This document shows, one piece after another, positions 23,030 to 47,432 of a stretch of DNA of 64,000 bases. Position 1 is the first letter of the stretch. Each line of letters opens with the position of its first letter. The stretch is from Diogma glabrata (Eukaryota > Arthropoda > Insecta > Diptera > Cylindrotomidae). Location of the stretch: assembly GCA_963693315.1 (NCBI GenBank), contig OY856186.1:300004910-300068909 (forward strand), written 5' to 3'. A program made the translations under genes and the position numbers. Below the pieces are notes generated by a model, which was not told the origin of the DNA, did no database searches, and saw only the letters and a program-made list of their open reading frames with translations.

Positions 23030-23830
23030 GGGGGTGCAACTGAGGAGGGGTAAAAACACTATTTAAAATGTGGTCAAGTGGGATGTCATTTGAAAGAGCA
23101 TCTTATTTAGAAAACAAATCATTTTTTTTTTAGAATTTTGCAATGCACAGTTTTTGAGTTATTGTCAAAAAAGTGCAACTTTCAGACCGTCCCCCACCCC
23201 CACGTTTCGACACTGATTGACAGAAAAATTTGTAAAAATTCACAGAGTTAGGAAATTTAGTAAATTTTGTATGAAAATTATAGCGAAGCCTCAAAAAATT
23301 ATGTTTCTGTGTGTTTAGGGGACCGGGGTAGAAAGGGTAAAAAAAAACTTTTCTGACCCAAGCGAGTGGGGTGTCATTTGAAAGAACACCTAATTTAAAA
23401 TTTGTTGCAACTTTTTTTAGAATTTTGCGGTGCCCAACTTTTGAGTTATTGTCAAAAAAGTGCAAAATTCAGATCGTTTCGCTCCCTACGTTTCGACGAT
23501 GATTGACAGAAAAATTTGAAAAAATTCACAGAGACAGGAAAGTATATAAATTTTGAATTAAAATCATAGCGAAGTCTCAAATAACTATATTTCTGTGTTT
23601 AGGGGATGGGTGTGGGGAGAGTAAAAAAACCATTTTTGACCCAAGTGGGATGTCATATGAATGAGCACTTAATTTAAGAAACATAATAATTTTTTTTAGA
23701 ACTTTGCGGTGCACAGTTTTTATGTAATTGAAAAAAATTATTTTTAGTATGTAGCCTCTCCACCCCCCTAAATTTCAACACTTGATTGACCTAAAAAATA
23801 ATCAAATTTAAACCGTTTACAAGCTGGTGT
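23030..23830. repeat. ~280-bp tandem repeat, three copies
   Basis: The phrase GTGGGATGTCATTTGAAAGA and variants occur at about 23078, 23366 and 23645. Each is followed by TTTTAGAATTTTGC(A/G)(A/G)TGC and then TTGATTGAC or TGATTGACAGAAAAA. The period is about 280-290 bases. Minus-strand ORFs here are by-products. Confidence 0.75.
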
Positions 23831-24029
23831 AATTGAATCTTTCTTGAGTTACCATAAACATCTATGGATTAGATTTAACCTAAAGTAACATTTTTTGAGT
23901 CATTTTTGATCAATGTAGATTTGATTGTAATTTACTATTGACATTTACGATTAAACATTTATTTTGTTATGCGTCTATGGTCTGGAAATATAAAGACATT
24001 ACAACACAACTTTTTGTCAATAATTTTTG

Positions 24030-24180
24030 ATATTGTGTTCTTTTACATTCACGGAACCCATGGCGAGCGAATTTTATTCGCACTTGTCTGACTTTTTTTA
24101 ATTGAAAGCTTGATGGGAAGTTTTTCCTTAAAGAAACGGTAACAATCGGGAAGTTTTGATACGGCAACGGGAAATTTATT
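24030..24180. repeat. Relic related to the 62-kb foldback
   Basis: TTCACGGAACCCATGGCGAGCGAA and the following GCACTT...GACTTTTTTTAATT match, with changes, both arms of the foldback at 62186-63285 (TTCACGGAACTCTCGGCGAG). Confidence 0.5.
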
Positions 24181-25434
24181 TTTTAAAATCTTGCATCACT
24201 GATGCACACATATAAAAATTTTTGGAACACAAATCTGACAGCCAATACGTTTTTTGAAACAAAAAATCAACAACCGATCGAAACACATCGATCTACATCG
24301 TACAAATGAAATTCTTAGTCCGAATCAACAGTCCCGGGGGCGTACAATTTACAAAGGTTTAAAAAGCGTTCCCACAACACCTCATCACGCATGTTGTTGT
24401 GGGACCTAGGTCTTAAAAGGTATCTATGTGTGTTGTTATAATTCCTACACAGAACTTTTTATTAAAAAAAATTCGTTGGAACCCCATCCCCCCCAACACT
24501 TTTTCTGTGTGCGCCCCTGTGTGCTAGGATTTATTTATTTAGTGGTCCAATCTTTAAAAGAAACAAACAATGAAAATTTGAGTCCATCAACACCTTAGAA
24601 CGCATGTTGTTGATGGACCTTGGTTTTAAAAGGTTTGTAATGCCTTCAAAACAGCACATTTTACTAACACAAATTATCAATATATCTATATATAGAAGTG
24701 AATATGGAAAATAACCGAAATCATGTTCTACATCTGAACTCTGAAGGATTGCAATAAATTTTAGCAAAAATTCAAAAGGACTCGCAGCCTTCTGGCAGCA
24801 AGTTTGTTTTTTTACGAAAGAGAAAATATTCATAAACAGCACAAATGCTGCATTTTCACTTTACATAACACCGGTGAATCTGACTCTTGTTTCACTCTTA
24901 AAGAATTTCCACAACTTCATAAATGCTCACACTTTCTCAGATCCACATAAGGTGGGTGGTTATGGTGGACAAAATAACCAAAACTAAAATTTTATTTACT
25001 CTAACCAAATCGAATCGTGCTCCACATTCAACGTATTTCATTGAATTTTAGAATTTTTAAACGAATAGGGTGAGTGCATTTAATTGGTTGGGTGCATTTA
25101 ATTTAGTTTTAAAGATAATGTTGAAAATTAGAAGTGTCATCGAAATTCAGAACTTCTAAAAGTTTGTCTATATCCAATATTGCTTTTTGAGGTAAAGAAA
25201 ATTTCCTAATTCGAATCGTGAACCTTAAAATATTATTTACGCCTTACGGCATCTTAAAATAATATGGTATAATATATGGTCATAAATAATGAAATATAAA
25301 AAAGCAATGCTATGCTATGTGCGTAATATTTATTATTTGTATTTTATTTAAATAAACCAAAAAACTCGTTTAATTTTTTAAGTTTAGTTCTGTTCTATAA
25401 ATTAAATTGTGGTCTACTTTTATTGTTTTTTAAG

Positions 25435-38369
<12,935 letters not shown>

Positions 38370-39155
38370 AAATTAAATCTTATCTATAGATAAAAACAAA
38401 CAAAAAATAGAATAAATGAATATAAATTATTTAATTAAAACTAATGTTCGTGCCATTTTTGTTTTGACGTAACTGCAACAATGTACCAGTGAAATCGGTC
38501 ATCTTAATTTAATTATTAAAAAAAATAGTAGTTATTTGTTAATGCTGTTTCCGACTTTTATAGTGAATATTTTATCGTGATACCATTTTAAAATTTGCCT
38601 ATGATATTTACTTTAAGTTTCGGTAGCGCTTTTAATTATTATTTTAAAATTATGTTATTTAATATGTAAGACTGTGCTCGAATACCATAACAAATATTAA
38701 CTAAAAATCAAATTCGCTATAGGTTTGTCAAAAACTACTATGGGAAATATTTGGACACAATATTTACATATTCTAAAATACACACATACGAATGTGCCGA
38801 CCGCTATAAATATAAGAAATTGCTATAATGTGTTTACTTCATGAAATTTCTATAAAATTGGATTGTACGTCGAAAATCTTTTGGGAAAATTCGGTTACAA
38901 TTTCGGAGATTTTCAATAAAATGTGTTGTGTGGTAGGAATTACAATATGTGTCACAATAACATGCATTCTAAGGTGTTGATGAACCCAAATAATTTTTTT
39001 TAAAGAATGGATAACTAAATAATAAATCCTCTCACATATCAAATACGAAATAGGTCAATATTTCATGATAGGATAGAGACAATAAAAATAAAATAAGAGG
39101 TAAAATGAAAATTTGTTTTAAAAATTTGGAGGAACAAATCTAAAATGGGTTTGCC
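38370..39155. other. Downstream region of the magu-type gene
   Basis: It holds the AATAAA at 38411-38416 and otherwise AT-rich sequence. A stretch near 38930-38990 (ACATGCATTCTAAGGTGTTGATG) is related in inverse orientation to hairpin-forming pieces at 24356-24410 and 24581-24620. Confidence 0.4.
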
Positions 39156-39159
39156 AATT

Positions 39160-39383
39160 TTCCGCGTTTTACCGTGAATCGGTTTGTGCAAACAGTCAAA
39201 CTCCCGAGATCACTCACTGTCGTAGTGGCATAGTACCAAGCGCTTTCTTTGTCCGTACAACGTACAAATAGACTGTTTGTCCGAATCAATAGTCTCGGGG
39301 TCGTTCAATCCACAACGATTTAAAAATGCGCCCACCAACACCTCTGATACATATTGTAATTCCTATAATACAACACTTTTTAT
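39160..39383. repeat. Relic of the 13916-24519 element's right end
   Basis: The sequence from CCGAATCAATAGTCTCGGGG to TTGTAATTCCTATAATACAA aligns with 24317-24460 (CCGAATCAACAGTCCCGGGG to ATAATTCCTACACAGAA). The alignment resumes at 39855 after an inserted MITE (CTTTTTATTAAAAAAAA in both). Confidence 0.6.
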
Positions 39384-39854
39384 TAGTGTTGCAAAACGAA
39401 AAAAAAAATCGTAACGTTACGCGTTTTGTTTTTATAACATTATATATATTTTTTCGGTACGTTATTTCGTTATGAAACAGAAAAATATTATATTTCGTTA
39501 TGTTATAACGTTATAGTTACGTTATTTTAAAATTTTATGTAATGTTTAAAAATAACCTATTTAAATGCACAAAAAGCGAACGTTCTAATGAACAGTGCAA
39601 AATTACGAAAATATTAATTTTATACAATTGTAGTAAAATAAAATAAAATAAATAAATACATTTTTGCACTTTGATTTTCATATAATTATACAAAAAGTCA
39701 TCCAAAAAAATGAAATGAAATATTAAAGTTATTGTTACGTTTTATGTTATTGTAACGCAATTTAATTTAGAAAACGTTATGGAAGCAATTATTACTAATA
39801 ACGCTATTTCATTTTGTTTTTTCGATACGTTTCGAGTAACGTTTTGCAACACTG
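39384..39854. mobile_element. hAT-type MITE, 471 bp
   Basis: The terminal repeats (T)AGTGTTGCAAAACG and CGTTTTGCAACACTG are inverted, with the expected leading C changed to T on the left. An exact 8-bp duplication CTTTTTAT flanks it (39376-39383 and 39855-39862). The related sequence at about 24450 lacks the insertion and shows a single copy of the site. The interior has many inverted ACGTTA/TAACGT motifs and no ORF. Confidence 0.8.
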
Positions 39855-40142
39855 CTTTTTATTAAAAAAAAATTAAAAAAAACCGTCACCATCAATGGAC
39901 GATTTAAAAATTCAATATAATTGTATTGTGTAGAGATTTTATGATGTAAACACACTATTACTGTAAAAACCAACGTGTGATATGTATAATATTTTTTACC
40001 TTAACATTTTTTTTTGTTTTTATAAATAAAAACAAAAATCACAATAAATCGAAAATTAAATATATTATGTGAACAAAATAAATCAAAAACCTTAAAAAAT
40101 TTATAATTGTATTTTTGTTGTTATTAAAAATAAGGATAATTT

Positions 40143-40389
40143 CGTCGCTTTAATAATGAAACAACGTATGCTATTTATACGTTGTTTTTTTATAATAGGT
40201 GCGCTGCATTCCCCATAAGGGTATCTTTGAATTGGCGTTTTTACATTTTCGAATTATTTTATGACTGGGGGCAAGAATTAATAAATTATAAATTAACGTC
40301 CATGCAAATGCATGCGCACATCAAACTTTAAACTCAAATATCTCGAAACTATACTTTTGCGTATACGTCATTTCATTATTAAAGCGACG
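40143..40389. mobile_element. MITE with CGTCGC ends, 247 bp
   Basis: The terminal inverted repeats CGTCGCTTTAATAATGAAA and TTTCATTATTAAAGCGACG are flanked by ATTT duplications (40139-40142, 40390-40393). A longer relative lies at 59650-60349 with the shared internal phrase GGTGCGCTGCATT(C/T)CCCATAA in inverse orientation. Confidence 0.85.
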
Positions 40390-41350
40390 ATTTGTTTTAG
40401 TTAATATAATATAAAAGTAAAGAAAATTTATGTATATTTGTATTAATATTTTTTTTATTAATTGTAATTTTATTTCATTGAATAGAAATATTAAAACATA
40501 TCTATGTATTGTTTGTTTGTAAAACGCAATAGCAGGTTTAAATAAAAATAAAACCTTTTAAAATTAAAATGAATAGGCATTGAATGTCACCGGCTCCGAT
40601 GTATCAAGACTTCGGTCTATGAGAAGGGTTTAATACATAGTTTATGTAAGAAACTGAAATGAGATAAGTGCTTATATAACTGGTTAAAAAATTATTACAA
40701 ACCGAAATTTACTATTAAACTAAAAACTAAAAACAAACATAGATAGCATAATATATCATATGGCCAGGTTTTTTATTTAACTTCGAATCCGAACGTTATT
40801 CCCCAATCACCTGGATTCGATCACTGATTAGTAAGCCAAAACACCAGGTTTTATAAAATATTATACTACGTTATTTTATTACAGCAACAGGAAAGAAATT
40901 CTGTAAATTCTTCAACAAGTTAATTCAACAGTCAATACTTCAACGGTCTTTTGTCGAAATTTTCAGTGTATAACGTTCAAAATAATACCCAAAATATTTT
41001 TATTAACTAATACATACATAATACAATAATAAATTAAATAAATATTTCTATTCACAATTAAAACAGTACGTTAGTTTCATTTACACGGTTTTATGTTCAT
41101 GATACAGCGTTTCGTTTACAATTTATTATTCTGTCTAAAAATAACCTGCTTCCGTACTATAACAATTTGGACTTTTATATGAATAATTATATTACATTAC
41201 ACCGGAAAGCTCAAAAAAAAATATACGAAAACTGAATCTAAGACAAACAGAATTTACACTTGGAAATCTCTTATATTATGAATCACAGAAAAATTGTAAA
41301 GAAACTTATTAACAAATCAAAAATTATATAAATAAAATTCAATAAAAAGC
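40390..41350. other. AT-rich stretch, no recognised gene
   Basis: No ORF or repeat boundary was recognised. If the THAP exon is spliced, its next exon could lie here on the minus strand, but none was identified. Confidence 0.4.
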
Positions 41351-43062
41351 TTACATTGATTTATCTTGAATATTGTCTTTTTCATGTTTTATTTTACGTC
41401 TTCGTTTATCTTCTTTGATCAGTGGCGGATTACCATAGAGGCGGAAGAGGCGGCCGCCTTGGGCCCCACATGCACATTGGGCCTCCTCGCGACAAATAGT
41501 AATGATATTTTATAGGTATTCAAATATAAGATGACTGCGTTCATTCGACCAAAGTTTTTAAACCTAAAGATTTTTTTTATACTATCCCACATTTAAAAGT
41601 TAGGTTGTCAATTTGTATTACTTTTTGAAGTTATGCTTCTTTGCGCTCGTTGTAAATATTTTGATGGGGTGTTAATCGAGAAACCGCGTCACGCTTTTTG
41701 AAGTTATATTTTAACCTTTATGCTGTATGGTAATAAAGACGAAATTAGTAAATCAACCTTATGCTGTATGGTAATAAAGACGAAATTACTAAATCAATCA
41801 TATTTTATAATAATAAAACATTATTCGCTTAGTTATCTTTGATCAATTTTTTTTTTCACTTTTCGGAATTATCATTAAAATGAATAGTTAATGTATAATG
41901 TGACAAACAAATATGTACATTTATATGAAAATTATGTTAAATTATTTTTTAACAAATACATATTTCTAATTTACAACAAATATGTTCTTATGGTTTGCAA
42001 TTATATAAAATATGTACATATTTCTATGCATTAGCACCAATACGATACATATAAGCATTGCTTATATATAATTAAACAAACCTGCCTGCATTAGCAGAAC
42101 TTAGAAACATTGATGAACCAAGAATTTGCATTGGAACCTTAGTACCGAAGAAAACGATTATGAACAATATCAAAGTTACAGATTTAAAGTGTTTTACTTA
42201 TTGAGTGAAATATGCTTCTCCATTACTTTCAAAACTATTATTGTTATTGCAAGGGATCTATAAAATATATGCAAATATGTTAACATATGTTGTGATTTGA
42301 CTGTTTTAATAATAATATATAAGTCTGAATTTACAAATGAAATTAGTCTTATTATTATTTTTTCCAATTTTTGTTTTAAGTTGTGGGAAGGAATGTCGAA
42401 ATAAGACGATGACTATAAAGCAATAAAACCCATTAAACGAAAATATTCACTAAAAATGGTGGTATATTTAATCGGCCGGCGTATGCATCAATGTAGTAGA
42501 GTATTGCAGACAATCGATAAAATATATTTGCAAATTGCAATACGACCCTCTTCAGAACAGCAAAATTTCTGGATTGATATATGATTATAAGTCTACATGA
42601 AATAGGACGCTAAACCAATAGCAATGAACCAGTGTACCTATTTTGTATGACGAGTACGGTGGTTTCGGAGTAAGTAATTGACAATTGTGACATCCAATAA
42701 ACAAATAAATTTACGCTCACCTAATTGTTCGTGACACATTGAATTATTTGAATTAATTCTTTGGAATAAAATTTTAACTTTTTTCTAACCCTAATCTTTT
42801 GCCATCTACATTTATAAAAATTATTTAATTATTATTTGTCTGTCAATGTGTTTTAATTTTAACGTACATTTAATATGTAAATTTATCTATAGCTTTAGAG
42901 ACATTTACTTAATGGCTTTTGCTGACTGCAAAATGATACTATAACATTTTTTTCAAACTTTTTATATTTTACTAATAAAATAAGTTAAATTAAATGACAT
43001 TACAAAAAACTATCGGAGAATTTACTCAAAAAAAAGCAGTTTTCAACCACTTTATCTGGGAA

Positions 43063-43095
43063 GCACGGACATCGCCGTGCGGGTGTACCTTCTAG
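43063..43095 (+). mobile_element. Helitron 3' terminus
   Basis: The hairpin GCACGG-ACATCG-CCGTGC (43063-43080) is followed 11 bases later by CTAG (43092-43095) and then T. This is the standard Helitron 3' end: a hairpin, about 11 nt, CTRR, and insertion before T. The 5' end (expected TC...) was not located, so the length is unknown. Confidence 0.65.
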
Positions 43096-43708
43096 TAATT
43101 AATAAAACTATACGTTCTTATACTTTTTGAATAATAATTTTTTTTTTAATAATATTTTTTTTTTATTTATTTTTTGAATAATATGTTTCTTTTTTTTATA
43201 TTTTTTTTTTGAATAATATTTTTTTTCTTGAATAACATTTTTTTTTTGAATAATATTTTTGTTTTTTTTTTAGTTATTTTTTTTAATGTATCCTATCTGT
43301 CTGTCTGTGTTCGTGTGTGCGAGCGAATGGGCAAAGAAGTATAACTTCCACCGTCTGGTCCGACGCAGACCCTACTTTTTTTTCATGTATTTATTTTAAT
43401 AATTCTAATTTGACAGTTTTATAATTTTTTAATGTATTCGTTTTCCAATTTGTATCGTAGAAAAAACATTTTGTTTTGAAAAGCTCCACTGTTACGAATG
43501 AATATTAATACTAAAACTTTATTTGCTATGGGCTGTTATTATATTAATCGCAAAATTATTGATAAAAACATAAAATCCAGATAAGTATTTTTTGGGTATT
43601 TGAAGTATATTTGAGTTTTAAGTTTTCATCAATGATTTTGAATTTCTTTCAAGACCTACAATTTATTGAAAGCATTAAAATGAAAACCTCAATCTTAAGC
43701 ATAAATTG

Positions 43709-43799
43709 TACATTTTAGATTAATTTCATATTTAACTAAATAAATGAAAACTTTTGAGCGTGTAGAATTGAAATCTTTTATTGTATGCTTAAAATCCAT
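43709..43799. repeat. ~90-bp direct repeat (left copy; right copy 48968-49058)
   Basis: TACATTTTAGATTAATTTCA through TGCTTAAAATCCAT occurs twice in the same orientation with only a few differences. The copies bracket the TA tract and foldback inside the hAT-like element. It is too long for a target duplication. Confidence 0.7.
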
Positions 43800-43949
43800 G
43801 TATTAGGTAGATTTTATATAAAAATCTATTAGGTAGATTTCATATAAAAATCTACCTATTGCAATGGGCTTCATCTCGGAATTTCGGAAAAATTTTGATG
43901 CCAAACGACTATTTGTGATAAGCGGAGATGGAAAAACAAAAAAAAAAAA

Positions 43950-43956
<7 letters not shown>

Positions 43957-44041
<85 letters not shown>
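43957..44041. repeat. (TA)n microsatellite
   Basis: About 85 bp of TA following an A-rich run. ORFs translated through it are artefacts. Confidence 0.95.
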
Positions 44042-44043
<2 letters not shown>

Positions 44044-46536
44044 CGATATGAGGTATAACGGAATTTAGCGGCACTTTAACGGTCGCATTTTTCGACCTAC
44101 ACCAAAATAATTTTCTGTGTATGTTTCGGCAAATAATGTCTTGGACAAGTTCGTGAACTGGCCATATCCGGGTACCGGTTAAGCGGCTAGAGCCTAAAAA
44201 GTCGAATAATCTAGGGCGCTATAACTTCCGTTTGAATAATAATATTTTAATAAAATTTAAAAATATTGAATATTTGAACCTTTTTTTATCATTTTTATCC
44301 AGATGACCACTTTGGCGTTTCAGGTTCCTCAAAAATCAGCTGTTTTAAAAATTTACTAAACTTTGCTGCCCTTGATCTAGCTGAAATGGCCAAGCTCATA
44401 GTTGAAAACTTTTTTTCACGTACTTAAAATATAAATCTTTCCAAAATTTTCAAAAATAATAGTTTAAATCTAACGGTTGAGACCCTACGGCTGTTGAAAT
44501 AAAAACAAACGCAAAAGGCAATGCTTTCATCATGTTTCAGTTTATGTTATTTAAATTCATCTTAGCTTTTAAACATACTTTTCAACTATAGCCTCAAAAA
44601 ATTTCAGCTTTCTAACCCAAAAGGTTCCATTTTTATAAGCATTATAATGCAACCCTTACAAGAAAAATATCAACCCATTTAATACCATAGAAAAATTATC
44701 AAAATCTCTTTTGTTTTTATTTTTTTTACTAAGTAACCGTTTGAAAAAAGATTAAATAACAAAAAAACACAACAACAAAAGATGATTTTGGAATAAAATT
44801 GTTTGATAATGTTTGATTATAAATTATGTGTGATGGTATAATTGTAGTTGTGACGTAGTTCATTTGATCTTTGGTGGATTTATTATGTTATTAAAAGTAG
44901 TTTAAACCAACTTAAATAAAACTGTTCCGAAATTGTATTGATGGCGTTGGTTCGGATAATGTATTTAATTTGGTTCGATAATTTTTTTGAATTATTCTGT
45001 TTCTACTTATATTTTTTATTTAAACTAATCTGACTTATCTAATTTTATTTGGACACAAAACCGTCTGACCCCGAAATCTACCTATTTCTAGCGGATATAC
45101 CTGCCGCTGGGATTTTTTTACAATACATCCTAAATTCTTCATTTGGATTAACGTTTGAAAAGGGTTTCCATATAGATGAAAAACGTGTTCTAGACAGAGT
45201 TGTGAAAACTTGACTATTTTTGATTTTCCTGAAACTTAGTATTTAAGTAGTATGGACAAAATAAAAAATACTACTTATTTTAAAATTTTTTTAAAGTGCA
45301 TAGTTTGAGCATAGGGGGCACCCCAACATGCATGAAAAATGAAAATTCTGCCAATCCGATGTAACTTTGAAATTAGATTGCTCAAGAACGGCGATACCGA
45401 TTTTATCAAACTTTTTTTTGTTTGATAGATGATTAGTTAGTCCTTTGAAAAAAAATTAATTTATTGTTTTTTAATTAATTTTTAAATGAAAATATTCAAA
45501 ACACTTTTTTAAAGATGGCGTTAGGGTCGAAGATCAATTGGAATTTAATTAATTTTTTTTCTGAAAATAGTTCTATTTTGTTTATTTCCTTACTCTAAAA
45601 TATATCAAATTAAATCAGAGGCGTTAATTTTGTTCTTGAGATATTTAATTTTAAAGATTTTTAGTACGACTGAAATTCGAATTTTTCTTCATTTTTTCAA
45701 ACAACTTCCATTAACAAAAAATTTTAAAATCAATTAAATTTTAACCTTTTTTTTTTAAATATAGCTCTAACCTTACTTTAAAATATATCAAATTTACAAA
45801 GAGGCGTTAATTCGTGTTCTTGAGATATTTAATTTTAAAGATTTTTAGTTCAATTGTTCATTATTGTTCATTATTTTTTCATTATTTTTTCAACAATTGT
45901 TCATTATTTTTTCGAACAATTTACATCATCAAAAAATTTTAACCACTGAAGTTTGAGAAAATAATGAACAATTAGAATTTTAATCGGACTAAAAATCTTT
46001 AAAATTAAATATCTCAAGAACACGAATTAACGCCTCTTTGTAAATTTGATTTATTTTAAAGTAAGGTTAGAACTACACAGTTGAAAAAGTAACTGCAATA
46101 TTTAAAGCAAGTCTTGCAATGGGAGCTATGCGTTGCAGGTTATTATTGAAATGTAAAGTAAATGTTGCACTAAACCTAATTTTTATGCATATCTATAAAA
46201 TTTAAAACAACTCTTGCATCATAATTTATTTCTATAGAACAACTGGAAGTTGTAATACACCTTGCTACAATTTAATACATTGAAAATTTCATGAAATTGT
46301 AAAATTCACTAGAGTATTGTAATAAACTTCGTCCAGAATGGGTTAATTTAATTTACTCATAAATAACCAATACATTCTGCAAAGATGAATTAGAAGTTAA
46401 CTCCTTTTAACTAATACAATTTGCATAAATTAATGTAAATTAAATTTGTTATACAAATGTTTACATTAATGAATTAAAAAGGGGTGTGGCCTATTGTTTC
46501 TAGAAAATACACTGAGTACCAGAAGATTCTGCTTAT

Positions 46537-47139
46537 TTGTTTTCGAATATAAATAAGCGAACAAAATATCAGATAGTCAGTTTTAATTTTGCAATTAAAA
46601 GTAAAAAGATAAAGATGAATAAAGATAGCAGATACATCAGGAATCTTTCAACAGTGAACAATTTTGTTGCTATTCCCTACGTTTGTGGACTTTTCGAAAA
46701 AATTAGACATCTATTATCAAAATACAAAATTAAAGTTGTTGGAAATGCTTTTTCGTCTTTTTCTAAAACAGTTTTTTCAAATCTTAAGGATCCTATTCCA
46801 AAATGCTTACAAAGTAATTTGATTTATAAAGTTCTTTGTGAATGTCACGCATCATATATTGGTATGACAAAACAATATTTAAAATCACGGATTTATCAAC
46901 ATATAAATGATAGTAAAGATAACAACATTAACAAAATTGGAAAAAGTGCTTTATCGGAACATTTACATGAAAATAATCATAATTTTTCTTTGGAAGATGT
47001 AGTTATTTTAAAAAAAGAAAACCATTTCAGAAAACGTAGTATTTTGGAAATGTTGTTTATAAAGAAATCTTCAAATCTTCTGAATATTCAAAACGATTCA
47101 GCTTATTTAGGAAATAGCTATAATTATATAATAAATTAA
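46537..47139 (+). pseudogene. Penelope-like element GIY-YIG endonuclease fragment
   Basis: About 200 open codons without a convincing own ATG; the frame begins inside the protein. VCGLFEKIRHLLSKY precedes the endonuclease domain: IYKVLCECHASYIGMTKQYL (the GIY-YIG region reads ..YIG), then SRIYQHI and ALSEHLHENNH, ending with EMLFIKKSSNLLN. This is the C-terminal endonuclease of Penelope-like retroelements; the reverse transcriptase half is absent. A conserved hairpin follows at 47406-47432. The frame is uninterrupted, so the piece may be fairly young or simply short. Confidence 0.8.
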
Positions 47140-47405
47140 TTTTTTAGATTTAAATTTTAATTAACTTTATTCAAATTTCGTTTTTTCTTAACTTAGTAAC
47201 AGAAAATGTTTTTTGAAATCGTAAAAAATTTTTGAACATATTTCCGTTTAGTTTTTTCTTTTCTTTTGTATTATTATTTTTGATTGTTTCATGTAAGTTT
47301 TGATAATTTTTTGTAAAATATTGTTTTTTGCTTTTTTAATATTTTTTGATATGTTTTTAAGATTTTTTCATTTGTATTCATTTTGTTATAGTTTTTTACC
47401 ATTTT

Positions 47406-47432
47406 CTGAAGATGATATAAATTTTATCGAAA
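47406..47432 (+). other. Hairpin downstream of GIY-YIG ORF (hammerhead-core-like)
   Basis: CTGAAGA (47406-47412), a GATA/TATC stem with a 7-nt loop (47414-47428), then GAAA (47429-47432). The order CUGANGA-stem-GAAA is that of a hammerhead ribozyme core, but one extra base precedes the stem and flanking stems were not found. Confidence 0.4.

Larger units (their letters stand above)
13916..24519. mobile_element. 10.6-kb hAT-like element with nested content
   Basis: The terminal repeats CAGGGGCGCACACA (13916 onward) and TGTGTGCGCCCCTG (ending 24519) are exact inverses. They are flanked by the 8-bp near-duplication TGTGTTAG (13908-13915) / TGTGCTAG (24520-24527), as expected for hAT elements. 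No hAT transposase was recognised inside. The interior is filled by an EnSpm/CACTA-like unit, pieces of non-LTR retrotransposons and a tandem repeat. A relic of the same right-end sequence lies at 39160-39383. Two independent solo ends are an alternative, but the matching flanks argue for one element. Confidence 0.65.
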
